64,000 bases of DNA from Axinella damicornis (Eukaryota > Porifera > Demospongiae > Axinellida > Axinellidae). The DNA lies in NCBI GenBank assembly GCA_963931865.1, contig OZ007509.1:2061554-2125553 (forward strand), read 5' to 3'. Made by a program: the position numbers and the translations under genes. The notes under the pieces are model-generated. The model saw nothing but the letters and a program-made list of their open reading frames with translations, was not told where the DNA came from and searched no databases. The first letter of the stretch is position 1. Each line of letters starts with the position of its first letter. Positions 27,513-40,800 of the stretch are shown here, in pieces.

Positions 27513-30500
27513 TCAGTCAACCTGCACAAGGGCAGGGAAGGTGCGCATCCTCTGTCTCTCAACCTCGGACTGGAGCACAGAAATTTCCTGTGCCTGAGAT
27601 TTCACCAGCTCTACCAAACGACGTCTCATGACAATGTCTTGCATCCTCTGTTCCCTGTTGGCCTCAGAGGGGAGAATGCCTGGGGAGGTGGTACATTGGT
27701 GTGTGTGTGTGTGTGTGTGGTGTGTGTGTGGCATGTGTGTGTGGCGTGTGTGGGTGTGTGTGTGGCATGTGTGTGTGGTGTGTGTGTAGTGAGTGTTTTT
27801 GTGTGCTTGGGATGGAGTATGTCAATGAACACAACCCCTACTAACCCACCAGAGAAGCTATACGCATAAGGACTCCTTCCCCTCCCACGTACTGACCGGC
27901 AAGGTTCTCCACTGCTTCCCTCTCCAGCACAGCCACCTGCTGCTCCATCAGCTGGCGGTCCAGCTCTCTGTTCTCCCCCCGCTTCTCCTCCACCTGCCGC
28001 CGCAGCTTGGACAGGTCTCGCTGACGTGCTCGCAGGTTATTCTTATGCATCTATGAGGGACAGATGAACCCAAGACAAGAGCACGATGAGTAATTCAATT
28101 GGGTTTTGGGAACATCAGTACATACCTTCTGGTTGAGTTCAATGGTTTTCTCAAGAGTTTCGATCTCATGCTGGTCTTTGCCGGCAACATTTTCTTCCAT
28201 CAGCCTCTGCTGGAGTTCTTTGGTCACTCGCAACATTTGGATGTCCCTCGCCTTCTCTGAGAGGTCTTCTGCCTCCATATGCAGCTTCTTTAGCTCCCTG
28301 GGAAGTGGTGGGGTGAGGGAGGGAGGGAGAGTGGGAGAGGGAAGGAGAGGGAAGGAGAGGGGGAGAGAGAGAGAGAGAGAGGAGGAATAAGACAGAGGGA
28401 TGGAGGGGGAGAGTGAAGAACGAGCCAGGAGACTATATGCAGTGCAAAAATTAATCACAAGTACATTATACCTACCATTCAAGCATATGTATCCCTTTCT
28501 TGAAGTCTACACATTCAGTCATACTGCTGAGTTTGGCTTCTCCAAGAGTCTGCAGGTGACAGGTCACATGCAAGGGAGCAAGGTCACATGCATCCATTCA
28601 TCAGTGGTGAACTATCCTGCCAACCTCGATCTGGCTGTTGAGCTCCTCTATAGCACTGCGATGTACCAGAACACTGTCGGAGAAGTCCGGCACAAAGTCC
28701 CCCAAGTCCACCTCAACCTGACGCAAAACAGTTCATAATAAATTGATAAGTTTGTGAGATGTAAACGCAAGGGAGAAGGGAAGGAGGGAGGAGGAAGGAG
28801 AAGGGATGGAGGAGCTAGTGTTGAAAGAATGAACTTCCATACCTGTCCTTGTCTGAGCAGGAACTGTACCTCCAGGTTGAGATCAACGACAGACTTGTCC
28901 TCCTGGAGCCTGGGGACACGCACAAGCATCACCGCTTGTGAATGTAACATACTTCCAAAGGTACAACCACACGTGGGTACACAATGCAGGATAGAAGGCA
29001 CAAGATTATTATTATGAGAACAGTGTCACTAACTTGTTGATCTCCTTGAACGTGTCCTGTATCTCCTGCTGCAGGTGCTCGTCCTCGGCCTGTCTCCTCT
29101 GCAGGAAGGCATTCATTTCAGCCAGCTTCAGGGCCATTGCCTTCACCTGCAGAAACAATGTCACTGGTTGTGAGGGAGTACTTCTTCCAAAGACTGGGGC
29201 ACTCTTCAATCACATGCACGTACTGCAACAAGCAAGACAGTGTTCACGGTGAGCATCAGTAAAACTGATAATTCCATTAGAAGTACATAAAATGCTCAAA
29301 TATCAGTTGATGATCGAGGAGTACCCAACCAAGAATTCATATCATCAAGGAGTAGTACATCTATACCAAGAGTTCAACATGAAGGAGTGCTCTGTACAAC
29401 TACCAAGAGTTCAACATTGATTGAGAGTACCCAGTACATCTACCAAGAGTTCACATCATCAACACTGATCAAGTAGTACCAAGAGTTCATCACGGATGAA
29501 GGAGTACCCAGCCCAGTACAACTACCAAATAAACACCATTACATGTACAAGCTCCTGCATGTTTGTAACCCCACCTTCTGTTCGCCCTCCACCTTCCTCC
29601 TCCTGGCAACGACAAACCTCTCCCAGGCACTGCTCTCAAGCTCCTCTGGCTTGTGGGACACGTGGTCCAGCTCGGCCATTGGGTTCTCCCCGCACCCGCC
29701 ACCCACTGCGGAGGAAGGTCTCTGCGCAAAGGGGTTCTGGGATGATGGGTCCGGAACAAGTCCCCCCTCGCTGGGACCAAGCTTCAGTCTCTGGCCACTG
29801 TGTGAAGAGTGTGTCAAGCTATGACATTGGTTGTAAACACTTACGCCTCTCAATGAATATGGCGTAGAATGTGAGAGGCTGTAATGCATGGAGGATATGA
29901 GAGTAGAGGTAAAGCAGTAGAGGGTGAAAGTGGAGGGGTGAGGATGTGAAGTGGTGACACTGAGAGGTGCCAATGTCCTAACCCACCGTGGTCTCTTCCT
30001 AAAGAGTTTGTACAGCTGGTCAACATGAGGCTCGCAGTCAGCGAAGTCCCTCCTGAAGGACCTGTCCACCTCTCTGTCCTCGGCCACCATCTGCTCGTAC
30101 TGCTCCCGGTGCTCCTCCACCTGCCTCTTCGCCATGTTGAGAAGGCCACCCAGCTGTACCTGTGCCAATAGGGGTGTGGCTATCAGTAGCTGATTAGAAA
30201 AAACTTCCTTCCCTCCCTCCAATCTATCCATCACCAGTGTCACCACCCACTCTGGTTTCCTACCGCCCTCCCTCCCTCCCTCCCTCCCTCCCTCCCTCCC
30301 TCCTTCCCTCCCTCCCTCCCTCCCTCCCTCCTCCTTCCTGACCTTTGCACTTTTTTTCTCCTGCAGCAGGTGATGCAGCTGCTGCTCCCGCTTGCCCACC
30401 TCCTCCTCCACGAGCAGTGAGCAGGACAGGTGGAGGATCTGAAGCTCCTCCTGGAAACCATGAGCAATGGAGAAACAACACTGAAGCTATACCTTCCCTC

Positions 30501-33500
30501 CTCCCTTCCTTCCCACCCACCCACCCACCCACCCACACCACTCACCCACCCACACCCACACCCACACCCACCCAGTGAAGTATGAGTCCTGCATGCTCAT
30601 GTGTATACTGTGGGAGGCTATTGTTACAGAGGATGTGCCATTTCTGAGAATGTTCCACTAGGTATATGACTAAGATATGAAACTGGGGATTGTGCCATGG
30701 TGGTAAGCATAAAATGAGCTTTCAAGTGATGTCCTTTAAATGATTTTCAATGTCGGTCACATTTTTGGAAAAAATCGCACTCGACCAAAGGCTATAATCC
30801 ATGGTTTTTCATGATTTTGGGTCAAAATTCAACTGACAGCAAAATGGACATCATCGGAATGCTCTATTCATGCTGATCACAATGGTGCAAATCCCAGCTT
30901 CATATCTCCTTCCTAGCCCAAGATAGTGCTTATCTTATAGTAATGGAAAATGCAACAGAGGGTGGTTATAGTCAAATGCATGAGATTAACTTAACCCTTT
31001 AAACCCAAATGACAATTATAGACGTTGTTTAGGTCCTATGCACATGTAGGGCTCTCATCACACCAGAAAGGCTTCAGAGGGCTTGGCCTAGCTCAAATAT
31101 TTGGTCAGTTTTCAGCGTGCACTCCACACTAGATGCAAGTGGGGAGTAGGCACAGCCCGAGGGCCTCAGATGGGCCTTCAAGAATCCAATTGCTGGGCTT
31201 GTGGGTGGTCATGAACAGTATTGGAGGGGGCTCTTCATGTGTGCTAGCCCCACCAAGTCTGGCCCCTGAGGAGCAAATGCTCTGGGAGGAGAGGAGCACC
31301 TACGAAGGTGGTGTGCACTGAATGCAGGAAAATGTCTACTGTTGGGGGAAGAAGGAAGGGCCTCAAAAGCCACAGACCGTCTCTAACCTGGTGCACAGCC
31401 ATCTCTGTCTTGATCTTGAGCTGGAAGAGTTTGCCCAGACGTTCATCAAACTGCTCCATGGCCTGCACGATGGATCCCTGCAGCTTCCTCAGCTCAGCCT
31501 CCAGCGCCCGCTTCAGCTTCTCCCTCTCCTCCAGGAACTCCTCCTCCTTCCTCTCAATCTCCCTCGCCTGTCGGAGTTCTTCCTCGGACATCTCACTGGC
31601 ATCCTTCTGCATGAACTCAGGACGAGCAAAGTCCTGAGGAACGGCACTCATTTTAACTCTGAATCTCTCACAGTATAGAGTTCTCACAGTTCAGAGTGAG
31701 AATAAACCCCAGTAAAACCCCGTAAACCCCAGTAAACCCCAGTAAAACCCTGTAAACGTAAACCCCAGTAAAAACCAGTGAATGTAATGCAGTGTGGTGT
31801 TACCTTGTGCCCTGTCATTACTACCCACCTTGAAGAGGTCTTCCTCCACGTTGGCCTCTAGCCTTCCCCCCATCATCATATCCAGGGCCCTCTCTCTCGG
31901 ATTGTCACCCTGTGAGGTAGAGAGTGTGTGTTCGTTTGTGTGGATTGTGTGGGTACTGGGTACTGCGACTCACAAAAGCTCTCACTCTCCCCTATCCCCC
32001 CTCCCCCTCTCCCAACACACACACACACACACACACACATACACACACACACAAACACACAGAACCTTCAACAAGGCATGAAGCTGTTGCCTACCATTTC
32101 TGCCAGCCTCCTTTGCTCCTCCTGTTTCTCCGTCTCCTCCATCCGCTTCCTCTCCTCGGGAGAGATGTACTTCTCCACCGTGATCTCGTCATCCTGTGGG
32201 CACATGGAAAAGCAATCACCACCAAGCTTGCAACGAGTAGGTTTATATGACAATGTGCAGATCTCCATAATGACGTAATTAACTTCGACTTCAATCAACA
32301 CTGGTCTTACCTCTACAGTGAAGATTCTCTCATCACAGGACTTACCTCTACAGTGAGGAGTCTCTCTGGTTCCTCATCTGCATCCAGCGAGGGTTGAACA
32401 GTTGTCTCCTCAAGCTTCAGCTGGGAAATGATCTTGCCGATGCGGATGTTCTTCTCCTGGACACGGGCTATCTCTGCCTTCTTCAGCCGAAACACCTCCT
32501 CAAACTCCTTGTTGAATGACTCCTTGATGCAGTACACACAGTCCTGTGGGAGACATGATATGGAAATTGCTCAAAACCTCTGTGCGGTTATGTGTTGCAC
32601 GTGTGGGGTGTACAGAGTGATATACTGCAGTGCATTTCAATTCTGGGTCCCTGTTTGCCATGCAGTAAGCAGTGTGGTGCACTGATTTGAAACAGTGCAG
32701 TGGAATCCATACGTCAAAGGACCATGGTGGATTGCCCAACTTCCCCCAGTAAAATTGTGGGTGAAAATACTGCAAACTCAAATAAGAATGGATGCCTCAT
32801 GTGTAGATTGCAAACAGCTGTGATCAAGCCCACGGTGAAAGTGGACGAGCTATTACGGCTGCTAACAGGGCTTGCTCACCTCAAGCAGCTGAATTTGGTT
32901 CTTCTTTGTGATGGGCGAGTGGAGCTCAAACTGGCTGTACAGCAGCTCTGACTCCCCCCCGTATTGGGCCCCATGGCTGCCCCGGAGAGCGTCGGGGTCG
33001 CCTGGGCCCTCCTCCTGGGAGGCCTGCTCTCTCCCCTCTCCCAGCAGATCCTCCTCGTCCTCCTGCTGCATGGAACATAGACACTGTCACGAGGATAACC
33101 CTATAATCAAGCAGTAAAGTGTGAGACTACTCACGACTTACCTCCGACCGGTAACTCTGCAAGGTCTGCTTCAAGGTAGCATCTACATTCTTATGGACCT
33201 GTGAAGGACAACCATGGGCTAACAATCCCTTCCCCACCTGAGAACGAGACCAGGCCTGGCTACGTATGAGAATCTTAGCTTGCCCACCACTGTCTCGGCC
33301 ATCTCAATCCTCCGAAGGGTTTTGACTCTCTCCAGCTCCTGCAGCTTGGCTGTGCTGCGATCCCTCAGAGGGTAGTTGCTCACCTCCAGGTGGCTCTGGA
33401 AGGACTGCAGGGAGGAGCACCACACCAGACCCTAATCTCAACACACATCAGAGCAGAGGTCTGACATAGGAGTAGACTCAGCCCCAGACCCAAACCAATC

Positions 33501-34752
33501 CCAGTGTGGATTGCTCGCAGGAGTGATACTGGAAGCGATCTATGCCGGGGTTGGTTTGGGTCTGGGGCCGAGACTATCATAGGAGTGAACAACATATGTG
33601 CATCAAAATGCAAGCAACCAGACTCCGTACTGAAATAATGATGTAAAATTTTGTATTGGCTGTAGACTGTATTTGGCTAAGGTTTGGCCAGCCTGAGGGT
33701 CAAAGTTTGATATCTAAGAGGTCAAATGCTGGTTAATTATAGTAGTCATTTATGGCTTACTTTGATCACCTTCCCTTTGACTGTCATATTGCTCCAGCAT
33801 TCCTTCTTGACCTGCTCCCGAATGAACATCTTGGCAAGGTTGGAGAGCTCCAGTTCCTCTTGAACCTACCACACCATGGACATGGGACGGAAAGGAATCG
33901 ACCCATGAATGTCACGATATGGTGCAATACAGACGAATACATCACACAACACAATAAATAGCTGGCCAACCCGGATGTAGCTGGCCAACCCGGATGTAGC
34001 TGGCCAACCCGGATGAAGCTGGCCAACCCGGATGTAGCTGGCCAACCCGGATGTAGCTGGCCAACCCGGATGTAGCTGGCCAACCAGGATGTAGCTGGCC
34101 AATCCGGATGTAGCTGGCCAACCCGGATGTAGCTGGCCAACCCGGATGTAGCTGGCCAACCCGGATGTAGCTGGCCAACCCGGATGTAGCTGGCCAACCC
34201 GGATGTAGCTGGCCAACCCGGATGTAGCTGGCCAACCCGGATGTAGCTGGCCAACCCGGATGTAGCTGGCCAACCCGGATGTAGCCATCACGGTTCATAG
34301 TCCAACCTTCTTTCATCCATTCCTCCCTCCTTCTTTCCTTCCTTCCTTCCTTTCTCCCTCCCTCGATCCCTCCCACCTTCCGTCTCTTCCCCTCCCTCTT
34401 CTATCTTCTCTCTCTCTCTCTCTCTCTCTCCTTCCCTCACCCCTTCTCCCCTCATTCCCTCCCTTCTCCCCTCATTCCCTCCCTTCTCACCTTCTCTATG
34501 AGTTGGTCTTCTTCGGCCTGCAGTCTCTGGAACTCCTCTGTGTCTAGAATGAAGTTATGCCGCTCTAGCCGCTCAATGTCTGGTAGTTGCTCATTTGCCG
34601 CAATCATTGCGACTACCTTCTCTCTCAGCTCACTGATCTCTTGCCTTAGCTGAGCTTTGATCTCAGCATACTTCTCATCCTCTGTCTTGTGGGCCTGCAC
34701 GTGTGTGTGTGTGAGTGTGTGTATGTGTGTATTATTTGTGTGGAGGGAGTGT

Positions 34753-34803
<51 letters not shown>

Positions 34804-37800
34804 TTGGTCTGTGCATCACCTCCTCCTCTGCCAGTTCCAGCCAGGTCTTCTCGCTGTCCCCTTCTTTCCCCCAGCTGCACTCAGCTGCCGACATACCATC
34901 CAAGGTGGCATTCTCCCTGCTATGTAGTGCCTCCAGTGACCGCATGTACCGCTGGGCATACTCCATTGCAGAGGAACCCTTTGCACTGCCATGTCCTGTG
35001 AACCTGAGGCAAATAACAACAACAACAAAAACAACAAATAGATTTGCCTTCAGGCTTACAAAATGTTGTCACAAGCTTGTAACCAATACTTGCTCATTGC
35101 TACTGATGCAAGTGTAAATCTCCTCCTTTGTGAGAGCACAACTATTGATACTGAACACTGGACTCACTGCCACTCCCAGCAGGTAAGAGTGCCACTGTCT
35201 CCTGCAGTGAGAAGGTATTGGGAGTTTGTGGAGAAGACCACGTTAGAGCACCCTCCTTTTTGGTAGTGGTGAGGAGTGCAGGACACTGCCCTTTCCTGCA
35301 AAGATAATTTTTTCCTTTAGGGGGGCTCAATTAAAAGGGGGAAAAAAAATACTGGCAGGTAGGAAGAAAGAAAAAAAAAAAGAAAACGTTGGGCCAGTCC
35401 GGGAATCGAACCCGGGACCTCTCGCACCCTAAGCGAGAATCATGCCTCTAGACCAACTGGCCGTCTGATAGGAACCGTTCAAATATTCATTTTTAAAGAA
35501 CTTCCGCTCGGTCTTGCATGCAGTGCTTACTGGGTTTTCAACCAATCTGACAAGCAGTTTTCCGTCTGGAGCACCTGATGTCATCCATTTTTGATGGAAC
35601 GAGAGTATTGCCTCTCCACCATTCAGTTCATGGCCAGGGTAGCATGCATTGGGTGACAGCTCCCAGTCCACATCCTAGTAAATAACAACAACATAAAAAT
35701 GGTGAATTTTATGTAATTTTACTGTGTAACTCTCATTGCTGCACCTTTTCATTGGCTGGGGGAAGGTTGAACTTTGCCAGCTGCAGGGTGGAGCCCAGTA
35801 TAGCAAATGCACAGTTGTTGGGAGCGAGGATGAAGGTTGTGACAGGTGCGGTGATTACTGCCTCCTGTCTCAAAATGAAGTCACTTGAGAACTGTTTAGT
35901 GGCATCGATGTAGAGCTCAGGTGGGACTACCATTACAACAGAATAACAGAAAATGGTGAAGTCTTGTTCCAAAAATCTCCACATTAATTTTTGTTACCGT
36001 CTTCAAGTATGGAGTTATGCAGCTGCATCAGAATGACCATCATCTTCTCCTTGTGGAGGGTAAGAACAGCAGCTTGCGTTGAGCCCTCCTTGCCTTGTCC
36101 CAGAGGCAGCAGAGACAAGTCCAATACCTCCCCCTGCGTGACTGTAGGTTTAACATTGTGTGCATCCGAGTAATTACCATTTGAGGCAACTAGCAGACAC
36201 AAGTCCAGTACCTCGACTGCAGTGCAGGTAATACATGTGAGTACATGTAATAGAATTGAGCCTGCAGTGCTACTAAAGGAGCAGAAAGATGGCTTCGCAA
36301 TTATGCATTGCCAGAGCCCCACCCATTTTAGCAAAGCGCTGAATGCCGCTGATCGATGCGCTCCGGGGCCGCGCGCCGCTAGACAGTTTCTGCGACACAA
36401 AGGTTGCACAAACAAAAGACCCTTACACTGCACTATCGCTATCGCGAAGGCAGGTTACTCCCAACCATGGCGAACGCGTTGCTGTTCGCTGCCGTTTTAC
36501 TGGCCGCTACGGCAGGAATCTACGCCACGGTCGGGGGCTATGGGAAAAAAACGATACGACCTCCGCCACGTCAGGGTGGTCCGCCAAGTGAGTTCATATT
36601 GAGTCTGGGAATTACATTAGCTCTCTGAGAAAGACAACACTAAAAACCCGAGGCTACATAGGTCACACGCGCACGGTACATATAACTGCAAACACTATAA
36701 ACCCAAGTATATTTTTCATAAAATTCTGTACCCAGAGTATATTTGCGTGTGATATTCTGCACCATAATAAATCTCATGACTGCATCTTTCTTTTCATTTA
36801 CTGCGTGGACATTCCTAGGGTGGGTTGGGATCTCCTGCTCTGCGACTGCTTATTTTGATATGGGAGGGGTGAGGGGGTCGATCCAATTCTACCAAGCAAA
36901 TCCCGATGAACCAGTTCGAGTCCATGTCCAGCTAGATGGTCTTGATCAGTTCAACGACAGATATCCGTGGCACGTTCATGACTTTCCAGTTCGTTTCGGG
37001 TTACTCCGTGACTTTCCTTGCAGCGAAGCGGAAGTGGGTGATCACTACGACCCAACTGGTGTTGGTAATAGTCCAAATTATACTGAAATGTGTGCAGCTG
37101 ACCCAGACAATTGTGAAGTTGGTGATTTAGGTGGCAAGCTTGGATTATTGGTGAACAACGAGCCATGGCAGAACTTTGACGACCCGAGATTGAGTCTGTT
37201 CGGTCCACAGTCCATTGTTGGCCGTTCAATCGTCATACACCGACAAGCTCAACCTGGTGAAGCTGCACCAAGGTGGATATGTGCGAACATTGAATACAAC
37301 GGTGTTAGTCTGTCTACAGAGAGGGCCCCTTTCCAGAATGGCCCACTGCAGGGAGACATCATCTTCCGCAGAGTCAAGGGGAGAGCAGAGACCACAATAA
37401 GTGTGGATCTCTACCGGATTGATAATGGGAGCCTGGATTCCGCAAATCATGATTGGAACCTCAGGGTCGGTGCACCTGGTGACAATGGAAACTGCGGCAC
37501 ACTGGGTCAGGTAAGCATTTGATGTAAAATCTCGAGCCCGTTTCACAAGAACTTGCAATTTGTCAAAAGGATAGTGGGGTATATGTACATCATTAAAATG
37601 TCACTCCTTTAGCGTCATGTTACCGTACTCCACAATAGTCTATAGAAATTGGTTCTTGGACTTTGACGGTAGTTCAGTATGCATGAAGAAGATCACAAGA
37701 CGGTGATCGAAACGTTGCGAACTACCATCAAAGTCCAAGAACCAATTTCTATAGAATATCAAAATGTCACTGTTGTCGAAGTTGACACAAGTAATTCAAT

Positions 37801-40800
37801 GTCCCAATAGGTGTACGGAAGTAACACATGGCATGATGAACTGGACGCATTTGAAAGGTGCAGCCCACAATTTCAGAGGGAATGCTTTATCGGCAACCTT
37901 TCTGCCAAGTGTGGTCCACTGAATCTAATAGGCGGAAGGATGAGGGCGTTCTGCACTGACGAACAGCTTGGAGTGGTTCCTAGATCCTACCTCAGAAGAA
38001 CCAGTGTTGCCATTAAAGATGCGAATTCTGCACAAAACATCATAGCTTGTGCTGGCTTTCAGACAATCGAACCAGAGTGTGCCATTGTTGAATTCCGAAC
38101 CAGAGGAAGGAGGGGGATCTATGGGAATCTCCTCTTCTACCAAAACGATCCGAATGATCGTACGTTTGTACGCACATATGTGACCGGTCTACGCAAAATA
38201 AGTGGCTCGTTTGAGATCCGCGAAAATCCAGTTCCAGAAGATGGTAACTGCTCAAACGTTGGGGCTATTGTTATCAGGCCAGGAGCAGCCCCGGTCATTG
38301 GTGTACCCGTTTCGAGTGGTGCTAGTCAAACTGGGGACACCGTAGTTCTCGGTAACCTTGGACCGAAGCTGACAATTCCAGAGGGTGCACAGAACTACCG
38401 TGAAACAGCAGCCAGCAGTTACCTGCCGCTCTTTGGGCCATACAACATCACCGGGAATTCTCTAGTTCTTGTGCGAGATGACAATGGACAGCCGTGGGCT
38501 TGTGGAACAATCAGACGCTGGCATCCCTTCCCGGAAACGTTGATAGCATCCATCAGTGGCTACCAGGAGTCGACCAAAAAATAGACTGCCTCCTCCATAC
38601 CACACTATCCGACTTTGTGTGTAAATTTGAATAGTCTAGTGTGTAGTGATGTAGCCCAAACCCAGTTCAAGAATCTTAGAATGGAACATACACTGTAGAC
38701 TAGGTTAAGTACTGTATGTTGTTTAAGTCAATCTCGTATTTGCACTGACACACCTGTGTATCCAATGACAGCAAAGTTTGAGGAAGGTCTAGTATCGTAG
38801 AAGAATGCTGGCCCTTTGGAGGATATGGTTGCCATAAATCGTCCAGAGTGGTCATGCCTACACATTAAAATCAAAGCAGTGGTAAGAGCATGCATAAACA
38901 TATTGAGCTAATATTCAACCAATCAGAGAGCTGCATTTGGCCCATAGACAGGAAGTAGTTAGCCGCTTGTGTATTAGCTACTTATCTGTGCTGCAATCCT
39001 ATACTGTACACAGTAGATTTGACCAGTGCCTCATGCATGGGAATAAAGTTAACATTCCAAGCCAACCAAACCTTATTGTCTTGACAGGGGAGTGGTAGAC
39101 CTTTCTCATGACCACCATCCGTGGAGAGGCTAGGTCAGTGAGACTGATGGCACACAGGTGGCCTGAGCTGGTACCCACTACTGCCACGTGGGAGCTGAGG
39201 GGACAGGCCATACTGCAGCACTGTGACAAACACAGGGTGAAGAAAACAGACCATGAAGTACTGTAGTTGGTTAGACTAGCAGAGCAAGGTGTCGGTTGGT
39301 AAAAACAACCTCAATCCATTAGTGTTGACGTATGCATCTCCAGTGACTGGTAACACATTTATTCACTGCGCTACTATATACTGCTGCAGTGACATATACA
39401 TGTAGGTCACATCACATTGTACCTCCGTCTTGAGGTTGAAACTTGATACATGTGCTGCTTTTTCAATGTCCCAGACCTGGACATGTCCATCTGATCTGCA
39501 ACTCTGCATGAAGTGCACAGCATGCAGAAATGGTGGATGGATGGGAGAAGGTGTGGTGAGAAAGGGGGCAGAGAGGGAGGCATGGTGAGAGAAGGACAGT
39601 GTGGGAAAGAGGGCAGGGAGGAAGATGTGGTGGGAGAGGGGGCAGAGGGAGGTGTATCAGGGAAGGAGGCTCACCACACAGTGGTTGAATCCTGGAGTGA
39701 GGACATCAATCCCCACGATCTGTGAGTGGCGGTGATCGGACACCAAAGTGGCACTTCTAAGATTGAGGGGATCTGCCACGAAAATGGACCCCTGCAGGAG
39801 AGGATGTGATTAAAAACAACACAGGGTGCTTACATGTACTAACCCTAACCCCATAACCACGCCCCTAATCTGATCGATTAATGAGGTACATACCGATACG
39901 TGTGAAATCCAAACTGGAGGCCTGGGAATGAGGCTAAGTTAAAGGAGTGTACTCCTGTTACCTCAGAACGAGGCAGAAACAACGTTCAGTGGTGTGAGTC
40001 ATTTGTTTGGATTCTCACATGTGCTCATTTCGCAGTACCAAGAGCGCATAAGTAGGCGCGACCTACTTATGCGCTCTTAGCAGTACACAGTTACTAGAGC
40101 TGGTGTTCCATGTCTGCACATCGACCGTACCTGCTGAGTGCCAATGGCAACTTTGTCGCAGCTGGTGGACCAGGCAAGGCAGGTGATGGGATGGGGGAGG
40201 GCACAGGAGTCCACCAGGGGGAGCTCGGAGGTTTGCTCAAAACAGCACATGACACCACTCTGAGAGGAAGGAGAGATGTGCTCTTAGAAGAATGTTCACC
40301 TTGTTAGACAGTTTTCCTTTGACGCCAACCACCACTGCCTCGCTACAATGCTGGATTAGGCCAATCATGCTCTGTACTTATAAATGGAAGCACAACCCGG
40401 AGGCTGTCATCAGCCTCAATGTGTACACACAGGAGCTTATGAGCGGCGAAGCCGCGCTCATAAGCTCCTGGTACACATAGCCTTTCTGTTTGTTTAGATA
40501 CATGTACAGAGACCAAGGTTGACTTCTGATGGCAAACGACTCTTGCATAATTATATGCCATACACATCCATGAGCGAATAATGGAGGTGGGAGTGGCCTC
40601 CGGGTGGAGCAGCAGTCCATGTTTGTGGCATAGGGAAGGCACGTGCATGTACCTACAGTCAAACTTGGAGGGGTACACTACAAGCCAGGTCTGATGGCAG
40701 CCAGACAGTGAACCAAGATGTGTTAGTGATGAAGGCATCACTATAACCTACCTTTCCTGCGGTGTAGACTCCCCTTCTGCTGAGGGCAAGGCAGTTGACC

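Noticed and set aside
33784..34376. Three overlapping ORFs rich in GWPATSGLASYIRV
   Set aside because: They are all frames of a 19-bp minisatellite in an intron.
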